Shown: in pieces, positions 20,998-32,029 of the stretch | Layout of the letters: each line of letters opens with the position of its first letter | Numbering within the stretch: the first letter of the stretch is position 1 | Source of the DNA: Dugong dugon | Lineage: Eukaryota > Chordata > Mammalia > Sirenia > Dugongidae | Assembly: GCA_030035585.1 (NCBI GenBank) | Contig: CM057465.1 | Coordinates: 34,366,001 to 34,430,000, forward strand | Direction of reading: 5' to 3' | DNA: 64,000 bases | Notes under the pieces: model-generated | Database searches by the model: none | Told to the model about the DNA's origin: nothing | What the model saw: the letters and a program-made list of their open reading frames with translations, nothing else | Program-made: the position numbers and the translations under genes

Positions 20998-21047
20998 ACA
21001 AGAGTATAAAATCTGCTAGTACATGTACACTAGCAGATTTCGGACTC
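20998..21047. other. Inverted repeat (hairpin/cruciform) at the RTE target site
   Basis: Perfect 12-bp arms AAATCTGCTAGT (21009-21020) and ACTAGCAGATTT (21029-21040) flank an 8-base loop. After three mismatched bases the arms extend by AAGAGT/ACTCTT. It starts directly at the edge of the RTE target duplication. Confidence 0.8.
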
Positions 21048-21740
21048 TTAGATTTCCTTCTTGTTAGGAAAACTATGACCATCTTGTGATCTCCTTACAT
21101 GGTGGCGTGGCAGGGATTTGAATTATTTTATAGTTGTTATAATATCTTAATTTTTACATGCCCTCACCCAATAACCTGACACATGTTTTAAATACAGCTC
21201 ACATGTCGACCACATCTGTTTATCTTTATGGTATTATTAAGGGAGAAATGCCCAACCTGCAGTTGACATTTGATTATTTGTCTAAGATTTTATTCTACAA
21301 GTATTTCCTTTCCTTCTATTTCTTGAGCTATAATTTAATCCTTGTTTCATTCTACAGTGTTTCTTCTAACCTTGTAAATTGGGAGATCAGACTCTTAACG
21401 ACTCTTGGTAGTAACAGGAAAAAGTTCTTTGAGATATATTTGGTGTAAAACTGGGGTTGAGGAATGTGAATTGCGGTATTTGCTACTTTTGTGCCCTGTT
21501 TTTACATTTTTTATTTATAAACCAGTCTTGATCATTGTTTTAGACCAATTCTGTTGGTTATTTCAGATATCTTGTAGAGTCATTCATTCATCTTTTCATC
21601 AGACAGGCACTGGGCTAGAATTCAAAATTAACGAAGATAGTTTTAGCCCTTAAAAGCTTATAAAGCACGTATGTAGTACCCCAACTTGGAGGAAACAAAC
21701 AAACATGTTTTCAGATTATTATGTGAGCTGTTGTCTCTCA
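21048..21740. other. Unassigned sequence
   Basis: AT-rich, no repeat or gene recognised. A 96-codon + frame at 21158-21448 has no recognisable domain. Confidence 0.45.
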
Positions 21741-21952
21741 CTAGTACCAGTACCAGTTTCTGTCGAGTCGTTTCCAACTCGTGGGTTATCCTATGTGTGT
21801 AAGAGTAGAACTGTGTTCCATAAGGTTTTCAATGTCTTCTTTTTTGGAATTAGATATACAGGCTTTTCTTCCGAGGTGCCTCTGGGTAGACTTGAACCTC
21901 CAACCTTTCAGTTAGCAGCTGAGCGAGTCAACAGTTTGCATCACCCTAGGAT
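21741..21952 (-). mobile_element. AfroSINE, antisense, diverged
   Basis: The reversed tail TTTCTGTCGAGTCGTTTCCA leads on to GTAAGAGTAGAACTGTGTTC and the head CCTTTCAGTTAGCAGCTGAG...CACCCTAGG. Confidence 0.82.
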
Positions 21953-21967
21953 ACCTTGTTGTCTCTT

Positions 21968-22072
21968 AACCAAAAACAAAACCAAAGCAGTTGCCCTTGA
22001 GTTGGTTTTAACTTGTGGTTACCCCATGCGTTGCAGAGTAGAAGCTCTACAGGGTTTTCAAGGCTGTGACCT
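21968..22072 (-). mobile_element. AfroSINE fragment, antisense
   Basis: AAAACAAAACCAAAGCAGTT, then GCCCTTGAGTTGGTTTTAAC and GGGTTTTCAAGGCTGTGACC. This is the tail half only, with the tRNA-like head missing. Confidence 0.7.
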
Positions 22073-22285
22073 GAGGGGTTGGGGAAGTCAGGATAGGTAC
22101 AGAGTGAGGGACTAGGTAAGGAGTATGCTCTCCGGAATGCTTACCTGGGCCAATATCTTACTTTATGTGTTGCTGGAATTGACATAGCATCATGATGTAT
22201 TTTCTGTCCAGTGATTGAGTTAATGACGAGTTAATCTTCACTGTCAGAATGAATAATTTTCTCTCAGGTATGGTCTTGTATTTAA

Positions 22286-22454
22286 AACCAAAAAAAACCA
22301 AGCCCATTGCCATGGAGTCGATTCTGACTCGTAGCACCCTATAGGACAGAGTAAAACTGCCCCATAGGGATTCCAAGGAGTGGCTGGTGGATTTGAACTG
22401 CTGACCTTTTGGTTAGCAGCAGGACTCTTAACCACTGTGCCACCAGGGCTCCCC
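22286..22454 (-). mobile_element. AfroSINE (short young-type), antisense
   Basis: The reversed tail CATTGCCATGGAGTCGATTC is followed by GACAGAGTAAAACTGCCCCA, TTCCAAGGAGTGGCTGGTGG and the head TTTTGGTTAGCAGCAGGACT...CACCAGGGCTCCC. Confidence 0.92.
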
Positions 22455-23869
22455 TGTATTTAAAGGGAGTTGTTAATTTTTTACTTTTATTTAGTATCAT
22501 TTTTCTTTGACGTTAAGACTCACATTTTTCACAATTAAAATCTCTGGAAATCAGGATGCATCTTATAATCAGTGTTGCATCTTGCTTAATTGTCAGTCCT
22601 TATTTTTTCTTTTCTATTATTTCTTCGTTATTTCCTATGTATATAATTATTTCTTTCTTATTTTCTTATTATAACATAACAGTGTATGTTACAATTGGTG
22701 ACACTCAAGAGTCAATGAAATATAGTAGTAATAGCTATGAAAACATGTACCTGAATAAGGCCTTCTCTTACATTATCTCTTTTAATGTTCATAATGACAC
22801 TGTTAGTCACATTCAATTTATAGAAGAGGAAACAGTAGGTCTGGAGATACTAAGTGACTTGTTCAAGGTCATTTTTCCCTTCATTAGCTTGAATTAATTT
22901 TTTCCATGGAATGAATACATAATTTTTTCTTAGCAGCCTCGGCAGCAAATCTTGTATTAATTCTCTAAGACTGGACATTTTAGAGGAAAATATTGATGAG
23001 ACTTGATCTAATTTTTATGTAGATTTAAATTACACAATTGTTGGGGGAAACTATTTTCTAGTGTTTGCTACTGATTCATATGGAGTGTGATGGTTTTGTC
23101 CCTCTCCTGATTAGAAGGTAGAAGCTCTTTTAGGAAGCTAAAATGACACACCTGGATCCCTGGCACCCTCTCATTCCATTCTTCTGAATTCCATAGTGGG
23201 ACTCCTTTGTCCTTCTCTTACAGGTTTATTCCTATCCTGATTTCCGAGGGGGATCTTTTTCTTGGACGGAATTTCAGAAGCCCAAACAGTATCTTGATTG
23301 GTTTAGCATAAAATTATTCTGGAGCTGCTCTTTACAATGTCTGGGTTCTGTTCATTACGTTCTTGCTTTCTGAACAAATGTTGAACCTAGTGTCATTAGC
23401 TGAGTCTCTGAGTATTATCCCATCATGTCCGAGGCTCTGCCATGGTTCCTTTCACAGGTCTTCCAGGACTCAGCTCCTGCCTGCCTTGGTCTTCCCTGAC
23501 TAGGTCCTGTATTTAGACTGTGATCTGATGCTAGACACTTGGAACCATGTTCTGCATTTCTTTAAGGAATCCCTTCGTGTGACCCCTGGTGGTATCACCT
23601 GATGCTGTTCTCTGCCAGATGGGGTCTGGATCCTGTTTCTGGTCACAGTCCTCTCTGCCCTGGAGTTTGATTCAGACATCAGAGACCATACCTTGTTCCC
23701 TACCCTGCTCAGCCTTAGCCTGGAATTCATATCCCTACAAACTCTGCCTTTAATTTTTCTTTTCAACAACTTTGCACTATCCACTACTCTCAAACTTCCC
23801 ATATTTTGGTATTTTATTGTTATTATATTATTATACTCTGATTTCAGTATTTGTGTATTTGTCTAATTT
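22455..23869. other. Mostly unassigned, with one MIR
   Basis: Apart from an antisense MIR (22700-22880), I recognise nothing. The stretch 23400-23800 is GC-richer and pyrimidine-rich and carries a 100-codon minus-strand frame with no known domain. It may be an old repeat. Confidence 0.4.
22700..22880 (-). mobile_element. MIR SINE, antisense
   Basis: Reversed MIR order is visible: TTACATTATCTCTTTTAATG, TAGAAGAGGAAACAGTAGGT, then CTAAGTGACTTGTTCAAGGT. Confidence 0.72.
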
Positions 23870-23965
23870 TGACTAGTATACTCTGAACCCCTTGACTGTG
23901 GGACCATGTCTTTTATCTTTGTATCCACCCATAGCTTGCACATAGCTCATAGTAAACAAAGTAGA
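23870..23965 (+). mobile_element. L2 LINE 3' end fragment, sense
   Basis: TGAACCCCTTGACTGTGGGA, CCATGTCTTTTATCTTTGTA and GCTTGCACATAGCTCATAGT follow the L2 3' end pattern. Confidence 0.65.
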
Positions 23966-24176
23966 ATCGATGATAGAATCAATGCCTATTAGGGACCCAG
24001 TGCATACTTGATGATTCAAAGCTCTTAAAAATAGAAAAGCATTCACAGGAAGTGCTTCCTAATCACATGATCTATAGCTGATAAGTCCATGTGCTTGGAC
24101 TTTAGAAGAATGTTCTTTTGGTTACAAAAGCTAAATCATCTAGTACTTGCTTACATACCTATCTGATCTGTCTGTT

Positions 24177-24307
24177 GTTGTTAGGTGCCACTCGGTCGGT
24201 TCTGACTCATAGCAACTCTGTGTACAACAGAATGAAACACTGCCCGGTCCTGTACCATCCTGACAATCGTTGTTATGCTTGAGCCCATTGTTGCAGCCAC
24301 TGTGTCT
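24177..24307 (-). mobile_element. RTE LINE 3' end fragment, antisense
   Basis: GTTGTTAGGTGCCACTCGGT, GAATGAAACACTGCCCGGTC and CATTGTTGCAGCCACTGTGT. Strongly 5'-truncated (about 130 bp). Confidence 0.82.
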
Positions 24308-24499
24308 AGTGCATAATTTATCTATTTAATTTTCATAGAATTTTATTATGTTTCTTCAGCTTCTGGGATCATATTTTATGTGATTTATGTATGAAATACA
24401 CATATATACATTATAGACTTTCTATATAAACAAATGTTTATAATTGTTTGAGTTTCTTTATTGATTAAGTATTTCAGAACTGTTTAAATGTGTTAGTAA

Positions 24500-24780
24500 A
24501 TGAAAACTCCTGAGGGCAGGGGCTTTCTTAAGTTTATTGCTGTATGTCCAGCACCTAGAACAATGCCTAGTACATAGTAACAAAACCCAAAACCAAACCT
24601 GTTGCCGTTGAGTTGATTCCGATTCATAGCGACCCTATAGGACAGAGTAGAACTGCCCCATAGGGTTTCCAAGGAGCGGCTGGTGAATTCGAACTGCCAA
24701 CCTTTTGGTTAGCAGCCATAGCCCTTAACCACTGTGCCACCATAGTAGTACGCTATAAATACTGAATGAATAATGATAAC
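24500..24780 (+). mobile_element. L2 LINE 3' end, split by an AfroSINE
   Basis: L2-like GCTGTATGTCCAGCACCTAG and AATGCCTAGTACATAGTA stop at 24579 and resume after the SINE as GTACGCTATAAATACTGAAT and GAATAATGA. Confidence 0.75.
24580..24740 (-). mobile_element. AfroSINE inserted in L2, antisense
   Basis: A clean 161-bp insertion with the target duplication CATAGTA at 24573-24579 and 24741-24747. It reads CCTGTTGCCGTTGAGTTGAT, GACAGAGTAGAACTGCCCCA and the head TTTTGGTTAGCAGCCATAGC. It is one of the better preserved copies. Confidence 0.95.
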
Positions 24781-25460
24781 ACTCTTTGCCTTCTTGGGAG
24801 GAAGAAAAAAAAAAGTATTTCAGAATTCTTCAGATTTGATATATTGCTCGTAGTTTGCTTCAGTTTTGATTTTCCAAGTTGCGTTAGGTTATAGACTGTT
24901 AGGTTTGAAGGGAACTTAAATTGATCTAGTCTGGTTTTCTATTATAGAACAGCTAATAAGTTGAGTATCATATAAATATCAGTAAGTAGGGTATCAGTTC
25001 AGAAATTGTTACAGGAAGCATATGAGTGTGAAACACTAGTGAGAAAAGACCAATTCCTCAAGCACTTAGTCCCTAAGCCCACCACTCAAAGGATTGCTTA
25101 TATGGAAACTGCAGAAAATTATATTATTTTAAAATGATTTGTGATGTCAGCTGAAGGGGCATAAAAGTGGCTTGTTTTTGATTTGAGAGATCAGAACCAA
25201 TCCTTCTATTGTGTTTATTCAGTCTGTTTCTGTTCTACTCTGCCAGCTGATAATGGCTTTGGAATTAGGAGAAAGACAGGGAAATTAAGTATTTAAGTTG
25301 TGTTTGGTGCCATATTGAATGTTTAGAGTATTTTCTTGGTGCATTGCTTGAGATTAAAACCATAGTTTTAGAAAAAGGAAATTGTTGTTAGTAACTTAAA
25401 TTTTATAATTGACCAGTTGCCATTGGCAATAAGTAATTTGCAGCTAATTAGTCCTTTGGA

Positions 25461-25617
25461 AACCCTGCTGGTGTGGTGGTTAAGAGGTACGGCTGCTAAC
25501 CAAAAGGTCTGTAGTTTGAATCCACCAGGGACTCTTTGGAAACTCTATGGGGTAGTTCTGCTCTGTCCTGTGACAGAGTCGACTTGATGGCAGTGCGATC
25601 TTTTTTTTTTTTTTTGA
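25461..25617 (+). mobile_element. AfroSINE, sense
   Basis: The head GTGGTTAAGAGGTACGGCTG plus CTAACCAAAAGGTC is followed by TTGGAAACTCTATGGGGTAG, the tail GAGTCGACTTGATGGCAGTG and a T-run. Confidence 0.92.
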
Positions 25618-25659
25618 ATTAGTCCTTAGAGCTTTTCAAAGTAGAGCTTCTGTTAAGAC

Positions 25660-25795
25660 TGTTGGAAAAATTTAGAAATGAATACTAGTGATGGTTGCAC
25701 AACATGATAAATGCAATTAATATCACTGAATTGTACATGTAAGAAATGTTGAAATGGCAAATATTTTGTTACATAATACCACAATTTAAAAAAGT
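25660..25795 (+). mobile_element. Old L1M-type 3' end fragment, sense
   Basis: GTGATGGTTGCACAACATGA, ATATCACTGAATTGTACATG and CATAATACCACAATTTAAAA match the ancient L1M 3' terminal pattern. A similar piece lies at 41935-42047. Confidence 0.68.
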
Positions 25796-28700
25796 TTAGT
25801 ATATCATTATTCTTTATCTGTTTAACATTTCCAGTGATCTAATATCATAGGCCATCTGATCCAAAAAGACATGAAATGTTATAGAGGCATTTTTCCCATG
25901 CTTGAATTTTCTCTATAACCTTCCTTTCGGGTGTTCTTTCTAGATAATACTTATGCACTAACTTAAAAGCTCTTTCCAATTTTCAGCTGATGTTAATTTA
26001 AAAATTTTTTTTTTATATTAAATTGGCGTCTGTTTGCCTAAATTTCCTACCCACTGTTACTAGTTTGATCACCTGGTGCCATCAAGAGCACACCTAATTC
26101 CCCTCACAATATATATGTAGCCCTTCTCAGGTTGAATAACTACAGACCTTAATTGCTCCTCACATGACATGGCTGTATTTCCCTACTATCCTGATATCTT
26201 TAGGTTAGTTGTGTCTCTTTGATGACATGCTATGTTAAACAGTTTTGGACAGTGTGAGCACAGGCAAAGTTATATTCTTGAATGTAATCCTAGAGGCTTT
26301 TTCTTGAAACAAGTGAATCTTTGTGCAATGTTAAGTGACAGTTTTATCTTGATAAATAAAACAAGCATCACTTTTCTATAGTATTTTTGAAATTGGTCAT
26401 TAGGCCTCTGTATCCAATATTATGATCTTAAAACAAGCTGAATGATCATTGGTTCTCCTGCAAAAATAAACATTTGCAAACAGAAGGGACATAAACCTGT
26501 AATTGCAGAGCTGAGACTTAATACTAGAAAGATTGTTTAGTAATGTATTTAGCATATATAAATGAGATTAGAAATGAGAAGCTGTATCATGTGCATTCGC
26601 TCCAGCCCAATTCTTGTTTCATTAAAATGAAAGATGGTGCGTTCTATCTTGGAGCATTGCCATTATAAAAATAAATGTCAATATGTTTCATACTTGCAGA
26701 AATTTAGCAGTTGTCTGCAAAATGCCAAAAGATGACTACACCAGAACTTCTGGGTGTGGGCAGTGTATTCACAGTAGAATAACATCTATTACAAAATGTA
26801 AAATTGTACTCTGTCTTAGAGAGGGGAGTTTCCCAGCTATAATGGTTTTTTAATTAAATTAGATGCCTTCTTGATTGGTGAATACCAAGAAGAAAGGTAG
26901 AGGCAGTCTACCTGTGAATGTATTTGGTGGTTTTCTCTCTACTGCTTGCTCTTATCAAGTTCCTGTTCTTTTTTCATTTCCCCTCTGGCTTTTCTAACTC
27001 TTTCTCTTCAGTCGTTTTCCCCCCTACCTTGCACTGAGCATTGTGGGCATTCTGTAGTCCAGTGGTGGCATAGGGATTTAATAAGATTGCTGACCTCTGG
27101 GTCAGAATGACTCTTGCCTGGCTGACAGCTGTTAACTCCTAGTGGGCTATGTAGGTAAGAAAAGTGAAGTGATAGAATTCGCAGGAGCAGCTGAAAAACA
27201 AGGTGTTTTAGATTGGGACCGCTCATCAACGCTTTTTTTTTTTTTTTCTTCTCTAGCACTGAGTCTGGATGGGTGGGATTCTAGTTGACTGGAAGGATTG
27301 GTAGATTTGCATTTTGTTTTTACTTTCAATCACCTGTCTTCACTGTACTTGGAGGCTTAGTAGGGTCGGGAGGAAAAGGAACAGGATAATGAAGTGCTGT
27401 GAAAACCAGTTGCATTTTCCGTGTTCTATCCTGATAGAAAAGGCTCTGGGTGGGTGGAGTGAGATGGGGTGGGGTGGAGCAGCTATATTACTAATGAGGA
27501 TTGGGACCTGGAAAGAGGGTTTGGAAGACTGGCTTCTGGGAATTTTGGTGCTGACGCCAGATTCAAGAACGTTAGCAGAGTGGAGACCAATATAAAAATG
27601 CTATTTTACTGTTTGCATAATTAAAGCCAAGCCAACCTTGCAAATCCTGTATTTTCCTAATTTGTTCTTGTGCACAATAGAGTTGCTATATGACATTTAA
27701 AAAATTCCTCTCAAATTTTGAGACTTCTTAATAACAAATACATGGATACATTTTTTTATAAAAATTCTGAAATATGCTATTCTACATGCTGATATCTTGT
27801 GACTTTTTAATATCTGTCTTATATGAATTCCCCTTCTTTTGTATCTGATTTGAAGTCAAAAAATGTTAATCCCAAACTGGTATCCTGTGAGGTACCTGTA
27901 AATTCTCAGTTGTGGGAACAGACAGATCAGATTCAATTAACTGGCTTGCTGTGCTTACTGAAGTGTAACCATTTTCTACAAAGACCTGAGAGGCATAGTA
28001 GGTGAGTGGGTGGAGAGTTGTCTGTAATCTATTGGATTTTCTTTTCCCAGTACAAAATCAAATAGCTAACTCAAAGCAATCAATTTCTGTCCCTCCCACC
28101 ACCCCCCCAAAAGAAAAACAAACCAAAACAACAACAAAAACTTGACTTGGATATATGATTTGTAATTTGAAAATAGTTCCTGAAACTATTCTGCAAACAT
28201 ATGTTTGCAGTTATTTGAAAATGAGAGACCTATTGACTTATTTGATCTCTCCCCTACTTCATCCACCAACAAAACAAAGTAAGACTTAATATCAAGTATG
28301 TCTTTGGTTAAGTCAGCAGTGATTTATGGGGAGACCATTAACATACTACATAGACAGAAATTGTACAGATTTGATGAATCAACAAAGCAGAAAATGGGAA
28401 ATACATTTCCACCTCTGAGTTTTTTAAGTCAGAAAGAGCACATTCCCTGCTATGCTTTAATATCAGTCCTGTAGAACAGAAAGCAAACTGGCCTTCGTCT
28501 GTGCTGATCTATCATGCTGTGAAGATACTGTGCTCATGTTCGTCCTCAGAAAAGGTTTCTGTGAACAAAGCTCTAAGAACTGAACATAAATGATTGTGGG
28601 GATTGTTTTATTTATCCTAAAAGCAGTATCCTTTCTGTCAAAGAAAGGGATTTAAGCGGCGACATCAATAACTTGATATCCATGTGGGACTTGCTAATAC

Positions 28701-31439
28701 ACAAATTAGTGTGTGGAGCTTATGAGCTTGATAAGCTTGAAAGGCCATATTCTGTCAGTGTTTTCTTGCTATGCAGTCAAATGAAATAATAGAAACAACA
28801 CAGTAGAATAAACTGATATATATCATGATCTTTTGAGGATGTTAATTCACCTGTGCGGTGGCAACAGCTGACATCTTTGTACTACCTAGTTGTGTGGCAA
28901 ACTTCTGTGACAAATCCCTGGTATTTTGTGTGGTGTGTTTTCCCTAAAGCAAAAATCAGATAAAACTTGACAGTTTTTATGGGAACTCATCATCCTTTGT
29001 CATGTTTAACTAGGGAGCATTGGCAAATAGACACCCGACTGTGAGATTAATTCCCTGAAATGCTCTTTTCAGGGTTCTGTGTGAAAGCGTTAGCTGTGTC
29101 AATTAGTTGAGATGGAATGACATAATTTATTGACCGGTGGTGATAACTTTCTAAATACATTGAACGTTTGGTGCCACATAACTGAATGCCTCACTAATTG
29201 TTCAGACACATGCCTGCTTTTGTAATCAGTGCCCTACCTGGGCTAGCCTCAGCAGAATTTATTGCCTCATTTTCTATTTCAGACTGCTTAAATATTCACT
29301 GGGTGGTGTCCCTGAAAATGACAGTCCCCAAGGAGAAGAATCAGTGTGTCAGAGGGCAGAGGTCTCCCGTTTTCATGGCTTTGGAATCACTCTTTCATAT
29401 TCTGAAAGGGAGGAATAGCTGGCAATTTGCATTTAAAGCACTGTTCTCCAAGGTTACGTTCTGTTGAGTATATCTTTCAGAAGTGGACATTTGTCATAGT
29501 GCAGCTCTCAAATCTGAAATAGCTGCTGAAGGTATAGCCGAAGAGCCATCACAGTCCTGGGGAACAAGGTAATAAATCAGAAGCTGCCACATGATCACTA
29601 TGGTAACTGTCAGGCCCTGTCACACTGCAAGCATTATTGAAGGGTAGGTACGATGTTCAGCTCATCAAGTGTCTGTGATCATAAACCTGTTGACACTATG
29701 GATTTGATATGATCATATTACTGTCTTTGTGAATTGAAAGGGACTGCTATCAGACCCTATTTGGGGTGAAAACGAAATCATATTTAAGGGGACTTTTTAT
29801 GATTCTGGACTTGAACTTGTTGCCACTGTGAATTGGCATACCTTACTAATTTAGAAGACTGTTTTACAAAAGCATGTAGTTTTTCTTTTTAAAGGTAAAA
29901 CCTAGTTGTTCAGCCCTGTGAAATTAAACATATTTTCTAATGAGACTTTTTATGTTGGACTGTGCATGTAGACATATGTAATTTTGTATCCATATTGATT
30001 AAAATCACTTAATTCTAATATTTTAACTATTACAATATTTGATGTTCAACAGCTGTTTAAGGCAATTTCTTTATACATTATTTCCATCAATAGAAATATG
30101 GGGTCTTGAGATCATGTTTTCTGTTGCCTTTAAGTATATGTACGTAATTGAGTTTTGAAATTTTGAAACATGACATTTAGATTTAGATATAGATAGCATC
30201 TTGGTAAATTTTTTGATGAATTTCTTGTGAAACAATTGGAATATAAGGCCAAGATTGTGACAGGTAATTTGTCACAAGAACTAACTGCATTCTCAGCATC
30301 GTAATCACAACTTTAGCTAAGTAAAAACTTACGTTCCCTAAGAGTGAGGTTCGTATATACCCAGTACATTTTATATGAATGTAGTGAGTGTTTTCAGTTA
30401 CGTTTACCCTTAATAGAAGGTGATTCCCCAAAACACTTTTAATATACATTTGTTTAGCATTTTATTAAAGCACATGTTTTTAGAACTACTCAGCAGGAAA
30501 GGAAAAGCCCACATTTATTATTATAATAAATTTGTTAGTATTTTCATAGTTATTACTGCATTTTAACATCTTTCCTCCAATGGGCTGAAAGGACATTACC
30601 AAATGCAGATAGAAGTAACTATGGCAATCCTCTTGTGAGAGAGATTAAAACTCATTAAGATCATAATAGCGCAGTCACTTTCACACATTCCTCATAAGCA
30701 TTTGAATTTCCTCACCTCTTTCCTTCTCTCTTTTAAAACAATAAAAGATCCAACCTTGAAGTAGTAAACACGCATCCATCATTACATTCTTAAAGACATC
30801 AAATCCAGCTATAGGCAGGGTACAACATTGTAGGGTTTGAGTTGAGCATAACATGTTGGAAGAGAGGAAGAAATGAAGGACAGAGAGAGGGGTGTATGAG
30901 CCCTCAAGTGTTTCCTGTTTCCTTTCACACACACTGCTTGAGTTTTGAATCAATACATTTAGGGATTTTGGAGAAGAGGCACAGCAAATATTTAATGGTT
31001 TTCAAAAGAAGATTTCTCCTTGCGATCCTTCTTTTTATTTGAATGGCAGCCTGCAGTAGAAGCCTGTTGCTGCTGAAATGTAGTGGAAGTCCACGATACC
31101 GCCTGCACAGTGGAGTTTGAACTGGATTTTGAGTGCTGCTGTTTCGTGGGACACTGAGCGGCTGTCAGATATGGAGCTACTTTGCACCATGTATGGACTA
31201 GAGTTCAAAGCAGCAGCAGGAGAGGACAGACGTGGAGGCCCTTCTGCTAGCTTCTGAGGCTCTGTCTGAGAGTGTTTGTAAAGGTGGCAGTTGTGTCTTG
31301 CTTGTTATCTTCACTCAGTTATCTTTCCTAATCTCATTTTCCATTATCCTTATTACATTAGATTCTTATTCATAGGTACTTGTTCTAACATTTGTTTAAA
31401 TTTTGAAAAAGTTTAGGAATATCATATACTGAAAAGGAA
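25796..31439. other. Repeat-poor single-copy DNA
   Basis: About 5.6 kb with no lineage-specific SINE or LINE that I can recognise. No coding exon is evident: the open frames are short and unlike known proteins. A perfect 20-bp palindrome is at 28191-28210. The 31050-31270 stretch is GC-richer and exon-like in composition but lacks a clear frame. The absence of insertions makes this the most likely place for conserved noncoding elements. Confidence 0.5.
28172..28210. other. Stem-loop next to a perfect 20-bp palindrome
   Basis: AATAGTT-CCTGA-AACTATT forms a small hairpin. Immediately next to it, at 28191-28210, is the perfect palindrome CTGCAAACATATGTTTGCAG. The function is unknown. Confidence 0.85.
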
Positions 31440-31665
31440 GGGGACGAATACTTAATTGCTCATTTGCTGTGTGCTAGGTACTCTGTTAGGTATTTACATA
31501 CATTCTTACTTTAATCCTGAGAGTAATCCTAGGAAGTAAGTGTTATAATTCCTATTTTACTGATAAGGAAGCTGAACCTCAGGAAGATTTAAAGACTCAG
31601 AAAATGGCTGAGCTGGGTTTTCATCCAATTCTTTCTGACTCCAAATTCTATGCTCCTTCCATTCT
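31440..31665 (-). mobile_element. MIR SINE, antisense
   Basis: Reversed MIR with GTGTGCTAGGTACTCTGTTA, TAATCCTAGGAAGTAAGTGT and TACTGATAAGGAAGCTGAAC. Confidence 0.8.
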
Positions 31666-31764
31666 TTTTTGTGCTATGTGCATGAGTGTTCAAGAAATGT
31701 CTTCCAGTTTTATTGTGTGTTTTAGGTGTTTCTACTATGTAGTTTATCGCTCAGAATTGTATTT

Positions 31765-31835
31765 GATTTAATAAACACTTCCTCAGTGCTGGCTGTGTGC
31801 CAGACATTGTGCCTGGTGCTAGAAAACATCCATCA
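31765..31835 (-). mobile_element. L2 LINE fragment, antisense
   Basis: TAAACACTTCCTCAGTGCTG and GTGTGCCAGACATTGTGCCT are the reversed L2 3' end. Confidence 0.65.
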
Positions 31836-32029
31836 AAATTCAGCCCTTTGGAATTCCATTTGGTGTCACTATCAAGATAAGTAGGCATAGGCAGTTCTGT
31901 ACCTGGAATGGTGCCTATTCACTGATGTCCGTAGAGGGTGGTGGCAAAGACAGGAACCCATATCCTAAGCTATAGTATAGGCAGATTGAAGTAAGAAAAA
32001 CATGCTTGGGCATGGTTTTTGGAGTTTGC

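Larger units (their letters stand above)
9706..21000 (-). mobile_element. Near full-length RTE LINE (RTE1_LA type), split by an L1
   Basis: Two collinear antisense parts, 9715-12430 (3' end, RT and most of the endonuclease) and 20527-20991 (ORF start and 5' UTR), add up to about 3.2 kb, the normal RTE size. Direct repeats ACACATACA at 9706-9714 and 20992-21000 bracket the whole and mark the original target site. The endonuclease portion is a 307-codon frame (11504-12427) with GISELKWTGTGH. It has lost the usual GD(F/W)NA, SPDG..QIDY and SDH signatures (GDWKSKAG and degenerate text are present instead). The RT YADD box survives at 10473-10484. The remaining ORF has several frameshifts, so the copy is dead. 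Confidence 0.92.

Noticed and set aside
23400-23802. Possible exon or gene (100-codon minus-strand frame)
   Set aside because: No recognisable domain or splice context. Composition suggests an old repeat.
31050-31270. GC-richer, exon-like segment
   Set aside because: No long frame in any phase and no clear splice sites. Kept only as part of the repeat-poor block.
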